Assembly (NCBI RefSeq): GCF_007280575.1
Contig: NZ_VKJP01000004.1
Coordinates: forward strand, 1 to 64,000
Reading direction: 5' to 3'
Source: Streptomyces benahoarensis
GTDB taxonomy: Bacteria > Actinomycetota > Actinomycetes > Streptomycetales > Streptomycetaceae
Length of the DNA stretch: 64,000 bases
The translations under genes were made by a program, and so were the position numbers. Of the stretch, positions 28,219-39,593 are shown in pieces. Position 1 is the stretch's first letter, and each line of letters begins with the position of its first letter. The notes beneath the pieces were generated by a model, which was not told the DNA's origin, did not search any database, and saw only the letters and a list, made by a program, of their open reading frames with translations.

Positions 28219-29205
28219 ATGAAGATCGCCTTCGTAGGAAAGGGCGGCAGCGGCAAGACCACCCTGTCCTCCCTGTTCATCCGCCATCTCGCGGCCGCCC
28301 GCGTCCCCGTGATCGCGGTGGACGCCGACATCAACCAGCACCTGGGAGCTGCCCTGGGCCTGGACGACGCGACGGCCGCCGCGCTGCCCGCAATGGGCGC
28401 CCATCTGCCGCTGATCAAGGAGTACCTGCGCGGCAACAACCCACGTATCGGGTCCGCCGAGACGATGATCAAGACGACGCCGCCCGGGGACGGTTCGCAG
28501 CTGCTGCGCGTCGGGGGCGACAACCCCGTCTACCACGCCTGCGCCCGCACGGTGCGCCTCGACGGCACCTCGGTGCGGATGATGGCCACCGGCCCGTTCA
28601 CCGAGTCCGATCTGGGCGTCGCCTGCTACCACTCCAAGGTCGGCGCGGTCGAGCTGTGCCTGAACCACCTCGTGGACGGCCGGGAGGAGTACGTCGTCGT
28701 CGACATGACCGCCGGTTCGGACTCCTTCGCCTCCGGAATGTTCACCCGCTTCGACATGACGTTCCTGGTCGCCGAGCCGACCCGTAAGGGCATCGCCGTC
28801 TACCGCCAGTACAAGGAGTACGCGCGGGACTTCGACGTCAGCCTGAAGGTGGTGGGCAACAAGGTGCAGAGCGCCGACGACCTCGCGTTCCTGCGCGCGG
28901 AGGTGGGCGACGACCTGCTGGTGACGGTCGGCCACTCGGACTGGGTGCGGGCCATGGAGAAGGGCCGACCCGCACCCTTCGCCGAGCTGGAGGACGCCAA
29001 CCGTCGCGCCCTGGAGGCCCTGTACGGCGCCGCCGACGCGACCTACGCACAGCGCGACTGGCAGCGCTACACCCGCCAGATGGTGCACTTCCACCTGAGG
29101 AACGCGGAGAGCTGGGGCAACGCGAAGACCGGCGCGGATCTCGCCGCGCAGGTCGACCCGGCATTCATCCTTTCCGAGAGCGCGGCGACCCCGCAGCCGG
29201 CCTGA
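28219..29205 (+). CDS. ParA/CooC-type ATPase
   Basis: 328-residue deviant-Walker ATPase (SIMIBI class). GKGGSGKTT at residues 7-15 with the signature Lys, VDADINQHLGAALG switch I, and VVVDMTAGSDSFASG switch II are visible. It resembles the CooC/NifH-like maturation ATPases, which insert metal into or activate partner enzymes, more than plasmid ParA. No metal enzyme gene is adjacent, so the partner is unknown. The ATG at 28219 was chosen; a TACTCT -10-like hexamer lies only 8 bases before it, so the mRNA may be leaderless. Confidence 0.8.
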   Translation: MKIAFVGKGGSGKTTLSSLFIRHLAAARVPVIAVDADINQHLGAALGLDDATAAALPAMGAHLPLIKEYLRGNNPRIGSAETMIKTTPPGDGSQLLRVGGDNPVYHACARTVRLDGTSVRMMATGPFTESDLGVACYHSKVGAVELCLNHLVDGREEYVVVDMTAGSDSFASGMFTRFDMTFLVAEPTRKGIAVYRQYKEYARDFDVSLKVVGNKVQSADDLAFLRAEVGDDLLVTVGHSDWVRAMEKGRPAPFAELEDANRRALEALYGAADATYAQRDWQRYTRQMVHFHLRNAESWGNAKTGADLAAQVDPAFILSESAATPQPA

Positions 29206-29587
29206 CCCGCCCGCCGGCGGTGGCGACCGCGCCACCGCCGGCCGCACCCCTTCCCGCCTCCCCGCGGGCTCCGGTCGCCCAGGCGGGCCTGGTGGCCGCG
29301 ACCGTCGGCGGCAGCGTCGCCGGGCTGCCGGGCGGCGCGGCGCGCTCGCGATCAGGCCGGCCATCGTCCACGGCAGCATGTCCACGTCGGCGAGGCCCAG
29401 GCGTACGTCCTGGACGACGTCGGCGGCCACTTCTCCGCCGTACGCGCCGAAGCCTCGCCGATACCGGCCTGACCTGCGGGCCCTACAGGTCTACACCAAT
29501 TTTTCCCGGCAACCCTTGTCAGGGCGTACCGCGGGCTGATGAGCTATGGCCGGGGACACACCGGACGCCCTGGGAATGGGAGATGTC
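29206..29587. other. Gap upstream of acs with possible gene relic
   Basis: 381 bases. From about 29346 to 29472 one plus-strand frame reads EAQAYVLDDVGGHFSAVRAE and ends at a stop, but no start leads into it and the flanking frame is broken. This may be the end of a decayed gene. The part 29480-29560 is AT-richer and should hold the acs promoter. Confidence 0.35.
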
Positions 29588-31555
<1,968 letters not shown>

Positions 31556-31586
31556 CCGGCGGCGCGGCGACTGCCGCACCCGGCCC

Positions 31587-31620
31587 GTGGGGGCACCGGC
31601 GAGACGGCCGGTGCCCCCAC
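31587..31620 (+). terminator. Terminator of acs
   Basis: Perfect 14-bp stem (31587-31600 with 31607-31620), loop of 6, starting 32 bases after the acs stop. Confidence 0.85.
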
Positions 31621-31814
31621 GGCGTTCCCGGGCGCCGCGGGGGCACCACGACCCTCCCGGTATGTCCGTAAGGCAGGGAACGCCCGCAGTGCCTTGCCCT
31701 CGCCCGGTACAGTGGGAGCGGCGTCAGGAAACGCCAAGATCTCAGGGTGCGCCGGGAAGTCTGGTCGGCAACTGCTACAGCCGTACTCAGCTGCCGAACC
31801 GGAGGTCACCACCC

Positions 31815-33209
31815 GTGAGCGCCCCCCGAAACCGCCGCCCCGCCTTTCTCGGCCGTCTGCCGTTGCCGGAGCGGAACTTCCTCACCGACGCGCTCCGCAC
31901 CGAGACCGTCGGCGGCGTCCTCCTCCTCGTCGCCGCCGTCACCGCCCTGATCTGGGCCAACGTCTTCGGCGACAGCTACGAGGCGGTCCGCGGCCTCCAC
32001 CTCGGACCCGCCTCCCTCGGCCTCGACCTCTCCCTCCAGCACTGGGCGGCCAACGGCCTGCTCGCCCTCTTCTTCTTCGTCGCCGGTATCGAGCTGAAGC
32101 GCGAACTCGTCGCCGGGGAGCTGCGCGACCCCAAGGCGGCCGCGCTCCCGGTGATCGCCGCACTCTGCGGCATGGCGATGCCCGCGATCGTCGACCTCGT
32201 CGTCAACGGCATCGGGGGCGGCTCGCTCGCCGGCTGGGCGGTCCCCACCGCCACCGACATCGCCTTCGCGCTGGCCGTCCTCGCCGTCATCGGCACGTCC
32301 CTGCCGTCCGCGCTGCGCGCCTTCCTGCTCACCCTCGCCGTCGTCGACGACCTCTTCGCCATCCTGATCATCGCGGTCTTCTTCACCTCGCAGATCAACT
32401 TCCTGGCGCTCGGCCTGGCCGTCGTCGGCCTGCTCGTCTTCCACCTCCTGCTGCGCAAGGGCGTCCGCGGCTGGTACGTCTACGTGCCGCTGGGCGTCGT
32501 CATCTGGGCGCTGATGGAGAACAGCGGGGTGCACGCCACGATCGCGGGCGTCGCGATGGGCCTGATGCTGCGCTGCGCCCCGCGTGACGGCGAGATCCAC
32601 TCCCCCGGCGAGCGCATCGAGCACCTGGTCCGGCCGCTCTCCGCGGGCCTGGCCGTGCCGCTCTTCGCGCTCTTCTCCGCCGGGGTGTCCGTCTCCGGCG
32701 GCGCCGTCCGCGAGGTCTTCACCCGCCCCGAAACCCTCGGAGTGGTCCTCGGTCTCGTCGTCGGCAAGACCCTCGGCATCTTCGGCGGTACGTGGCTGAC
32801 CGCCCGCTTCACCCGCGCCCGGCTCAACTCCGGCCTCAAGTGGCCCGACCTCTTCGCCGTCGCCACCCTCGCCGGGATCGGCTTCACCGTCTCCCTGCTC
32901 ATCGGCGAACTCGCCTTCGCCGGCGATCCGGCGCTCACCGACGAGATCAAGGCGTCGGTCCTGCTCGGCTCGCTGATCGCCACGGTCTGCGCCACCGTCC
33001 TCCTCAAACTCCGCAACAACAAGTACCGCGCGCTCTGCGACGAGGAGGAGCGCGACGAGGACCGGGACGGCATCCCCGACATCTACGAGGAGGGCGACCC
33101 CGCGTACCACCTGCGGATGGCCGCGCTGCTGGAGGCGCAGGCCGCGGAACACCGGCGGCTTGCCGAAGTGGCCACCGGCGCCGACGCCGGGGACGATGGT
33201 CCGGCATGA
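31815..33209 (+). CDS. nhaA: Na+/H+ antiporter NhaA
   Basis: 464-residue NhaA-family antiporter with about 12 spans, exchanging cytoplasmic Na+ for protons. The ion-binding aspartate pair is in LAVVDDLFAI, and PTATDIAFALAVL is the discontinuous-helix motif. The C-terminal 60 residues are cytosolic and acidic, with an EEERDEDRDGIPDIYEE segment resembling a calcium-loop repeat, an extension not found in E. coli NhaA. GTG start after GGAGGTCACCACCC. Confidence 0.93.
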   Translation: MSAPRNRRPAFLGRLPLPERNFLTDALRTETVGGVLLLVAAVTALIWANVFGDSYEAVRGLHLGPASLGLDLSLQHWAANGLLALFFFVAGIELKRELVAGELRDPKAAALPVIAALCGMAMPAIVDLVVNGIGGGSLAGWAVPTATDIAFALAVLAVIGTSLPSALRAFLLTLAVVDDLFAILIIAVFFTSQINFLALGLAVVGLLVFHLLLRKGVRGWYVYVPLGVVIWALMENSGVHATIAGVAMGLMLRCAPRDGEIHSPGERIEHLVRPLSAGLAVPLFALFSAGVSVSGGAVREVFTRPETLGVVLGLVVGKTLGIFGGTWLTARFTRARLNSGLKWPDLFAVATLAGIGFTVSLLIGELAFAGDPALTDEIKASVLLGSLIATVCATVLLKLRNNKYRALCDEEERDEDRDGIPDIYEEGDPAYHLRMAALLEAQAAEHRRLAEVATGADAGDDGPA

Positions 33210-33252
33210 TCTGAGAGGCTTTGCCTACGCAGCAGACATAAGGGAGACGGCG

Positions 33253-33711
33253 ATGAGTTCAGCCGACGACGGCGCAGACCGCAGCCTCGGCCAGATGGTG
33301 GCGACGGCCACCGCCGAGTTGTCCGCACTCGTGCACGACGAGATCGCACTGGCCAAGGCCGAGCTGCGACTGGACGCGAAGCGGGCGGGCATCGGCGGCG
33401 CCGCCTTCATCGTCGCCGGGGTCCTGGTGCTCTTCGCCCTCCCGGTGCTGAGCTTCGCCGCGGCGTACGGCATCCACAACCTCGGCCTCGGGCTGGCCTG
33501 GTCCTTCCTGATCGTCGGCGGCGCCTTCATCGTCATCGCGCTCCTGCTGGCCCTGATCGCCCTCGCCAAGGTGAAGAAGATCAAGAAGCCGGAGAAGTCG
33601 ATCGCCTCCGCCAAGCAGACCGCTGCCGTCCTCCAGAAGGCCAAGCCGCACCCGCGCCCGGAGCCCGCGGACCACCCGGTCCTGGAGTCCGTGACACGCA
33701 CCTCGGCATGA
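33253..33711 (+). CDS. Holin-like membrane protein (DUF1469/phage holin family)
   Basis: 152-residue protein with a charged N-terminal helix, two membrane spans (AAFIVAGVLVLFALPVLSF and WSFLIVGGAFIVIALLLAL) and a Lys/Pro-rich C-terminus. Despite the family name these chromosomal proteins are not prophage holins; they sit in the conserved acs-marP block. Role unknown. ATG after AGGGAGACGGCG. Its stop overlaps the hydrolase start by 4 bases (ATGA), so the two are translationally coupled. Confidence 0.87.
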   Translation: MSSADDGADRSLGQMVATATAELSALVHDEIALAKAELRLDAKRAGIGGAAFIVAGVLVLFALPVLSFAAAYGIHNLGLGLAWSFLIVGGAFIVIALLLALIALAKVKKIKKPEKSIASAKQTAAVLQKAKPHPRPEPADHPVLESVTRTSA

Positions 33712-34634
33712 CGGTCCCCGACAGCACCGCACCGGTCGTACGGCCCGACGGCCCCTGGACGCACCGGGACGTCGCGGCGAACGGCGCCCGTTTCCACATC
33801 GCGGAGATGGGCGAGGGCCCGCTGGTGCTGCTGCTGCACGGTTTCCCGCAGTTCTGGTGGGCCTGGCGGCACCAGCTGCCGGCGCTCGCCGAGGCGGGCT
33901 ACCGGGCCGTCGCGATGGACCTGCGCGGCGTCGGCGGCAGCGACCGCACCCCGCGCGGCTACGACCCGGCCAACCTCGCCCTCGACGTCACCGGCGTCAT
34001 CCGCTCCCTGGGCGAGCCGGACGCCGCGCTCGTCGGCCACGACCTGGGCGGCTACCTCGCGTGGACGGCGGCGGTGATGCGGCCGAAGCTGGTACGCCGC
34101 CTCGCCGTCGCCTCGATGCCGCATCCGCGGCTGTGGCGCCGCGCGATGCTCGCCGACGCCCGGCAGACCAGGCGCAGCGCCCACATCTGGAGCTTCCAGC
34201 GGCCATGGCTGCCCGAGCGGGCGCTGGTCGCCGACGGCGCCGCCCGGGTCGGCGAGATGCTCCGCGACTGGTCGGGCCCGCAGCCCCCGGACGAGGACGC
34301 CGTCACCGTATACCGGCGGGCCATGGGCATCCCCTCGACGGCGCACTGCTCCATCGAGCCGTACCGCTGGATGGTCCGGTCGCTGGCCCGGCCCGACGGC
34401 CTCCAGTTCAACCGCCGGATGAAGCTGCCGGTACGCGTCCCGACGCTGCATCTGCACGGCTCGCTCGACCCGGTGATGCGCACCCGCACCGCCGCGGGCT
34501 CCGGCGCGTACGTCGAGGCCCCGTACCGCTGGCGGCTCTTCGACGGGCTCGGCCACTTCCCCCACGAGGAGGACCCGGTGGCGTTCTCCACGGAGCTGGT
34601 CAACTGGCTCCAGGACCCCGAGCCGGACCGCTGA
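33708..34634 (+). CDS. Alpha/beta hydrolase, epoxide-hydrolase type (EphE-like)
   Basis: 308-residue alpha/beta-hydrolase. The nucleophile elbow is VGHDLGG, with Asp where lipases have Ser, as in epoxide hydrolases and haloacid/haloalkane dehalogenases. HGFPQFWWAW supplies the HGxP oxyanion motif, and the charge relay would be Asp in LHGSLDPV and His in GLGHFPHEE. M. tuberculosis has ephE (Rv3670) at this place, favouring an epoxide substrate. Natural substrate unknown. Confidence 0.88.
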   Translation: MTVPDSTAPVVRPDGPWTHRDVAANGARFHIAEMGEGPLVLLLHGFPQFWWAWRHQLPALAEAGYRAVAMDLRGVGGSDRTPRGYDPANLALDVTGVIRSLGEPDAALVGHDLGGYLAWTAAVMRPKLVRRLAVASMPHPRLWRRAMLADARQTRRSAHIWSFQRPWLPERALVADGAARVGEMLRDWSGPQPPDEDAVTVYRRAMGIPSTAHCSIEPYRWMVRSLARPDGLQFNRRMKLPVRVPTLHLHGSLDPVMRTRTAAGSGAYVEAPYRWRLFDGLGHFPHEEDPVAFSTELVNWLQDPEPDR

Positions 34635-34766
34635 CGGAGCCCGCCCCGCGCCTCGGGGACGGCCCGGCGAACGCGGCGGGGACGGGCGGCGACGTGCCCG
34701 GCGCATAGGCCGATTGGCGGGCCGCCCGGCGGTTACGGACCTCGGGCCACGGGCAGAGTCGAGGGT

Positions 34767-34979
34767 ATGGGCTGGACGCACGACTACCGTGACGTGGCAC
34801 GCAACCACCGCAGCAGTGCCGCTGCCGTGGGTACGCGGGACAGGGGCACTCCCGACCTCCGGGCCGGCGGGCCCGCGGGTCCCCCGCACCCGGACTCCGC
34901 GCACCCGATGGGCATCCCGCGCATCCTGCGCCGCAGAGCGCGGTGGATGAGCGCGCGCCTGCGCCATCCCCGCGGCTGA
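34767..34979 (+). CDS. Small basic hypothetical protein
   Basis: 70-residue, Arg/Pro/His-rich frame starting MGWTHDYRDVARNHRSS. The only SD-like sequence (GAGGGT) abuts the ATG, so translation would be weak or leaderless. No domain recognised. It lies between convergent genes where a gap would otherwise be about 400 bases. Included because composition differs from typical antisense shadows, but it could be spurious. Confidence 0.35.
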   Translation: MGWTHDYRDVARNHRSSAAAVGTRDRGTPDLRAGGPAGPPHPDSAHPMGIPRILRRRARWMSARLRHPRG

Positions 34980-34987
34980 AACGCCGA

Positions 34988-35025
34988 CGGCGGGCACCGC
35001 GCGGAGCCTCCGCCGGTACCCGCCG
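34988..35025. terminator. Possible terminator downstream of marP
   Basis: 7-bp outer stem (34988-34994 with 35019-35025) enclosing further GC pairing, 11 bases beyond the marP stop on the minus strand. Moderate support. Confidence 0.4.
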
Positions 35026-35035
35026 CCTTCCGGAC

Positions 35036-36244
35036 TCAGATCGCGCAGCCCTCACTGTCGACCGGCCGGGTGACCTTCCGCCCCTTGACGACGTCCTGGC
35101 GGACCTCGTCGGCGGTGAGCGCGTAGCCGGTCTGGGCGTCGTCGAGGGATTTGGCGAACACCACGCCGTAGACCTCGCCCTGCGGGGTGAGCAGCGGGCC
35201 GCCGGAGTTGCCCTGCCGCACCGTCGCGTACAGGGAGTACACATCGCGGGCGACCGTGCCCCGGTGGTAGATGTCCGGACCGTTGGCCTGAATGCGGCCG
35301 CGGATGCGGGCCCCGCGGACGTCGTAGCCGCCGTTCTCGGGGAACCCGGCGACGATGGCGCTGCGGCCGCTCTCCGCGTCGCTACCGGCGAACGTCAGCG
35401 CGGGCGCCCGCAGCGCGGGGACGTCGAGGACCGCGATGTCGCGCTCCCAGTCGTAGAGCACGACCTTGGCGTCGTACGTGGCGCCCACGCCGCCCACCTG
35501 CACGGTCGGTTCGGAGACGCCGCCGACGACGTGGGCGTTGGTCATCACGCGGTGCGGTGCGAAGACGAAACCGCTGCCCTCCAGGACCTTGCCGCAACTG
35601 GGCGCCGTGCCGACGACCTTGACGATGCTCTGCCGGGCGCGGCCCGCGACGGGGCTGTGCGCCAGCTGCGGGTCGGGCGCCGGGACGGAGGTGATCGGCT
35701 CGTTGGAGAACGGCGTGAAGACCTGCGGGAAACCGTTCTGTGCGAGCACCGAGGAGAAGTCCGTGAACCACGTCGTCGCCTGCTGCGGCATCACCCGCGA
35801 GACGCCCAGCAGCACCTTGGAGTTGCGGACCTCCTTGCCGAGCGTCGGCAGCGACGTACCGGCCAGCGCGGAACCGATCAGCCAGGCCACCAGCAGCATC
35901 GCCACGACGTTGACGAGCGCGCCGCCGGTGGCGTCCAGCGCCCGCGCCGGTGACCATGTGATGTGGCGGCGCAGCTTGTTGCCCAGATGGGTGGTGAGCG
36001 CCTGCCCGACCGAGGCGCAGATGATGACGATGGCGACGGCGGCGATGGCCGCGAAGGTGCCGGGGGTGGCGTCGTCGGTGACCTCGTTCCAGATGACGGG
36101 GAGTACGTAGACCGCGATCAGGCCACCGCCGAGGAAGCCGAGCACGGACAGGATGCCGACGACGAAGCCTTGCCGATAGCCGACAATCGCGAACCACACG
36201 GCGGCGACCAGCAACAGGATGTCCAGGACGTTCACGCCGGACAC
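35036..36244 (-). CDS. marP: Membrane-anchored serine protease MarP (CvpA-trypsin fusion)
   Basis: 402-residue MarP-family protease. Residues 1-150 are a CvpA/colicin-V-production-like domain with four membrane spans; the rest is a periplasmic chymotrypsin-fold domain. The catalytic triad reads His238 (TNAHVV), Asp269 (RDIAVLD) and Ser347 (RQGNSGGPL). Two cysteines (SCGKVL and EGCAI) may form the structural disulphide. In M. tuberculosis MarP (Rv3671c) is needed for acid resistance by processing a cell-wall hydrolase. GTG at 36244, 4 bases after the NUDIX stop, so an operon. Confidence 0.92.
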   Translation of the reverse strand: MSGVNVLDILLLVAAVWFAIVGYRQGFVVGILSVLGFLGGGLIAVYVLPVIWNEVTDDATPGTFAAIAAVAIVIICASVGQALTTHLGNKLRRHITWSPARALDATGGALVNVVAMLLVAWLIGSALAGTSLPTLGKEVRNSKVLLGVSRVMPQQATTWFTDFSSVLAQNGFPQVFTPFSNEPITSVPAPDPQLAHSPVAGRARQSIVKVVGTAPSCGKVLEGSGFVFAPHRVMTNAHVVGGVSEPTVQVGGVGATYDAKVVLYDWERDIAVLDVPALRAPALTFAGSDAESGRSAIVAGFPENGGYDVRGARIRGRIQANGPDIYHRGTVARDVYSLYATVRQGNSGGPLLTPQGEVYGVVFAKSLDDAQTGYALTADEVRQDVVKGRKVTRPVDSEGCAI

Positions 36245-36248
36245 CGTC

Positions 36249-37115
36249 TCACGCGCTCCGGTCGAGCGGGACCTGCTTCGTGCGGTCCCACGGAATCTCC
36301 CAACCCGCGAAGTGCAGCAGGCGGTCGATGACCCCGGCGGTGAAACCCCAGACCAGGGCCGACTCGACGAGGAACGCCGGACCGGTGTGCCCCAGCGGAT
36401 GGCGGGCCGTCACCCGGTGGGCCGGGTCCGTGAGATCCGCCACGGGAACCGTGAACACCCGCGCCGTCTCCGCCTCGTCGACCGCGCCGACCGGGCTGGG
36501 CTCGCGCCACCAGCCGAGCACCGGCGTCACCACGAAGCCGCTGACGGGGATGTAGAGCCGCGGCAGCACGCCGAAGACCTGCACACCCGCCGGGTCGAGC
36601 CCGGTCTCCTCCTGCGCCTCCCGCAGCGCGGCCCGCACCGGACCACTGCCCTCCGGATCCCCGTCCTCCGGATCGAGCGCGCCCCCGGGGAACGAGGGCT
36701 GCCCGGCGTGCGAGCGCAGCGTCCCGGCGCGCTCCATCAGCAGCAGCTCGGGGCCGCGTGCGCCCTGCCCGAAGAGGACCAGCACCGCGGACTGCCGGCC
36801 GCCGTTCTCGGGCGGCAGGAAGCGGCTGAGCTGGTGCGGTTCGACGGTCTCGGCCGCCCGGACCACCGGGTCCAGCCACTCCGGCAGCCCCTCGGTGCTC
36901 ACCCGCGCCTGCGGGAGCCGCCCGGCGCCCGGGGCCTGCGGTGCGGCGGGCGGCGCGCCGGCGGTGGCGGGCGGCCCGCCAGGCCCGGCCGTCCCCCCGG
37001 GACCGTCACCGGGCGGTGTCGGGCCACTCTGCGGCGCCGCTCCCCCGGCGGGCCGCCCCACCTCGGCCCGCCGGTCGCCGGTCCGCTCGCCGTACTGCTC
37101 CCGTGCACTCGTCAT
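36249..37115 (-). CDS. NUDIX hydrolase, coenzyme A pyrophosphatase type
   Basis: 288-residue NUDIX protein. The NUDIX box GGALDPEDGDPEGSGPVRAA continuing into LREAQEETGLD is slightly lengthened. The upstream LLLMERAGTLRSHAGQPSFP element is the CoA-pyrophosphatase (UPF0035) signature. It would cleave CoA or acyl-CoA to 4'-phosphopantetheine and 3',5'-ADP. A Pro/Gly-rich N-terminal stretch of about 70 residues is extra. Paired with marP as in mycobacteria (Rv3672c). The DsbE-like gene found between NUDIX and nth in mycobacteria is absent here. Confidence 0.88.
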   Translation of the reverse strand: MTSAREQYGERTGDRRAEVGRPAGGAAPQSGPTPPGDGPGGTAGPGGPPATAGAPPAAPQAPGAGRLPQARVSTEGLPEWLDPVVRAAETVEPHQLSRFLPPENGGRQSAVLVLFGQGARGPELLLMERAGTLRSHAGQPSFPGGALDPEDGDPEGSGPVRAALREAQEETGLDPAGVQVFGVLPRLYIPVSGFVVTPVLGWWREPSPVGAVDEAETARVFTVPVADLTDPAHRVTARHPLGHTGPAFLVESALVWGFTAGVIDRLLHFAGWEIPWDRTKQVPLDRSA

Positions 37116-37226
37116 ACGCGCCCCCTCAAGGCCCTGGTTCGGTGTGCGGCGCCCGGCGCGGGCCGGTGCGGCCCGTCCCCGGGACCGCCGGTGCGGCCCG
37201 TACCGCCGGTGCGGCCGTGGCCGGTG

Positions 37227-38282
37227 TCATGAGGCCGGGGCCCCCAGCGGGGGCGCGGGCCTGCCGGGATATCCGGTGGGTGGGTTGAGCCGCTGCCCCG
37301 GCTGCCCGCCCAGCTCGTACTTGAGCAGCTTCTTCGCCTTCTCCGGGTCGGTCTCGCCCTCGCCGTACGACGGGCAGAGCGGGGCGATGCCGCAGGCGCC
37401 GCAGGCGGGCTTGCGGGAGTGGCAGACGCGGCGGCCGTGGAAGACGACGCGGTGCGAGAGCATCGTCCACTCGCTCTTGGGGAAGAGCGCGGCGACGTCC
37501 GCCTCGACCTTCTCCGGGTCCTCCTGGGTGGTCCAGCCGAAGCGGCGCGCCAGACGGCCGAAGTGGGTGTCAACGGTGATCCCGGGGACGCCGAAGGCGT
37601 TGCCGAGGACGACGTTGGCGGTTTTGCGGCCGACGCCCGGCAGCGTGACCAGGTCCTCCAGGCGGCCGGGCACCTCACCGCCGAAGCGGTCCCGCAGCGC
37701 CGCCGACAGGCCGAGCAGCGACCGTGCCTTGGCCCGGAAGAAGCCCGTCGGCCGGATCAGCTCCTCCAGCCGCTCCGGGTCCATCGCCGCCATGTCCTCC
37801 GGGGTGGGGCAGGCGGCGAAGAGCGCCGGGGTGGTCTGGTTGACCCGCAGGTCCGTGGTCTGCGCGGAGAGAACCGTCGCGACCAGCAGCTCGAACGGGT
37901 TGGTGAAGTCCAGCTCCGGGTGGGCGTACGGATACAGCTCGGCCAGCTCACGGTTGATCCGCCGGGCCCGCCGCACCAGCGCGACGTGCGACTCCGGCGT
38001 TCGCGCGGGAGCCTTCGCGGCGGTCTTCTTGGTGGCCGTCGCCTTCGCCGTCACCTTCTTGGCCACGATCTTCTTCGCCGCGCCCGCCCCGGCAGCCGTC
38101 TTCTTGGTGGCTGTCTTCTTGGCGGTCGCCTTCTTGGCGGGCGCCGTCGTGGCGGTCTCCTTCGTCGCGGCCTTCTTCGCGGCCGCCTTCTTGATCGCCG
38201 CCCTCGACGTGGCCACCTCCGCGCCGTTCCGCCCGGCCGGGGGTGCGGCCTCTTCCGTCGTCTTCGCTGGGGTGTGTTTCAC
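37227..38282 (-). CDS. nth: Endonuclease III with lysine-rich N-terminal tail
   Basis: DNA glycosylase/AP lyase for oxidised pyrimidines (base excision repair). The helix-hairpin-helix [13 protein letters not shown] carries the catalytic Lys; the catalytic Asp is in [11 protein letters not shown]. The 4Fe-4S cluster cysteines are [17 protein letters not shown]. The first 95 residues of the 351 are an added AKKTATKKT-type tail much like that of TopA; standard Nth is about 210-250 residues. GTG start after AAGAGGGCCGC. Confidence 0.94.
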   Translation of the reverse strand: MKHTPAKTTEEAAPPAGRNGAEVATSRAAIKKAAAKKAATKETATTAPAKKATAKKTATKKTAAGAGAAKKIVAKKVTAKATATKKTAAKAPARTPESHVALVRRARRINRELAELYPYAHPELDFTNPFELLVATVLSAQTTDLRVNQTTPALFAACPTPEDMAAMDPERLEELIRPTGFFRAKARSLLGLSAALRDRFGGEVPGRLEDLVTLPGVGRKTANVVLGNAFGVPGITVDTHFGRLARRFGWTTQEDPEKVEADVAALFPKSEWTMLSHRVVFHGRRVCHSRKPACGACGIAPLCPSYGEGETDPEKAKKLLKYELGGQPGQRLNPPTGYPGRPAPPLGAPAS

Positions 38283-38482
38283 GCGGCCCTCTTCCGTACC
38301 GACTTGCGTCGTGCCGACTTCCGTACCGGGTCCGCCACCGGGCGCCTCGCGGTGCGCGCCTCACCGGGGGTCCGCGCCGTCCGCGCGCACCTCGGCGGGG
38401 CCGACGATTTGGTGCTTACGTTCGCTTCCGGGGCGTTCGCCGACAGCCGTTCGCCCAGAGCGGAATCGCGTTCGGCGGTCAC
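38279..38482 (-). CDS. Possible small basic protein overlapping nth start
   Basis: 67-residue GTG-initiated frame ending [14 protein letters not shown] whose TGA overlaps the nth GTG as GTGA, the arrangement used by true operon neighbours in this window. Ser/Thr/Arg-rich, no domain. It could be a small basic partner, a leader for nth, or chance. No strong ribosome site. Confidence 0.3.
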   Translation of the reverse strand: MTAERDSALGERLSANAPEANVSTKSSAPPRCARTARTPGEARTARRPVADPVRKSARRKSVRKRAA

Positions 38483-38631
38483 TCGCTCAGCCCCCCTCGT
38501 TCCGTGCTCTCACCGGCGTGTTGGACACTCGGCCAGACTACGACCACCCACCGACATCCGACTCGATCATCGGTTTTCACCACCCCGATCGGCCCCCTGG
38601 CGTAGGGCTCGGGCCATCGGTCCGGCAAACT

Positions 38632-38647
38632 TGTGATTGATCGCACT
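38632..38647. promoter_or_regulatory. Crp-like operator in the crp upstream region
   Basis: TGTGA, six bases, GCACT (38632-38647) resembles the Crp half-site layout TGTGA-N6-TCACA, with the second half matching in CAC. It lies 64 bases upstream of the crp start in the AT-richest part of the nth-crp gap. Autoregulation is an inference. Confidence 0.4.
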
Positions 38648-38710
38648 GTTTTGCATTCCGGCATGATGGGGACCACAGTCCCCCGGAGCATGTCGACAAG
38701 GAGAGATCTC

Positions 38711-39385
38711 GTGGACGACGTTCTGCGGCGCGCACCGCTCTTCGCGGCGCTCGACGATGAGCAGGCGGCGGAGCTGCGCGCCTCGATGGGAGAGGTCACG
38801 CTCGCTCGCGGCGACGCCCTGTTCCACGAAGGGGACCCCGGCGACCGCCTGTACGTGGTCACCGAGGGCAAGGTGAAGCTGCACCGCACCTCCCCGGACG
38901 GCCGCGAGAACATGCTCGCCGTCCTCGGCCCCGGCGAGCTGATCGGTGAGCTGTCGCTCTTCGACCCGGGCCCGCGTACCGCCACCGCCTCCGCCCTCAC
39001 CGAGGTCAAGCTCCTCGGCCTGGGCCACGGCGACCTCCAGCCGTGGCTGAACGCCCGGCCCGAGGTGGCCACCGCCCTGCTGCGCGCCGTCGCCCGGCGC
39101 CTGCGCAAGACCAACGACCAGATGTCCGACCTGGTCTTCTCGGACGTCCCCGGCCGGGTCGCCCGCGCCCTGCTGGACCTGTCGCGCCGCTTCGGCGTGC
39201 AGTCCGAGGAGGGCATCCATGTCGTCCACGACCTGACGCAGGAGGAGCTGGCCCAGCTGGTGGGCGCCTCCCGCGAGACGGTCAACAAGGCCCTCGCCGA
39301 CTTCGCGGGCCGCGGCTGGCTGCGCCTGGAGGCCCGCGCGGTGATCCTCCTCGACGTCGAGCGGCTGGCGAAGCGCTCCCGCTGA
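38711..39385 (+). CDS. crp: Cyclic-AMP receptor protein Crp
   Basis: 224-residue Crp/Fnr regulator, a match in length and sequence to S. coelicolor Crp (SCO3571), which controls germination and antibiotic clusters. The cNMP domain has the phosphate-binding cassette IGELSLFDPG followed by PRTATAS with the essential Arg. The winged helix carries LTQEELAQLVGASRETVNKA. GTG start after AAGGAGAGATCTC; upstream in-frame ATG codons lack a ribosome site. Divergent from nth as in mycobacteria (Rv3676). Confidence 0.96.
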   Translation: MDDVLRRAPLFAALDDEQAAELRASMGEVTLARGDALFHEGDPGDRLYVVTEGKVKLHRTSPDGRENMLAVLGPGELIGELSLFDPGPRTATASALTEVKLLGLGHGDLQPWLNARPEVATALLRAVARRLRKTNDQMSDLVFSDVPGRVARALLDLSRRFGVQSEEGIHVVHDLTQEELAQLVGASRETVNKALADFAGRGWLRLEARAVILLDVERLAKRSR

Positions 39386-39593
39386 CCCCCGGGCGCCGCC
39401 ACTCCGGCGGCGCCCCGCTCCCGGCCCGTACGGCGCCGCGGACCCGCGCGCCACGCCCAGGGCTGTACGGGACCGGGAAAACCGCCTGAGCGGCCGTGTA
39501 CGGCGCCTCAGCGGCATGTACGCGCCCAGGCCCCGCACTCCCGGCCGGGAAATCCGGTGGCACGCGTACCGGACGCGTCGTCATGCTGACGCC

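Noticed and set aside
33253-33711. Prophage indicated by a holin-family gene
   Set aside because: No other phage genes nearby; this gene is part of the conserved chromosomal block.
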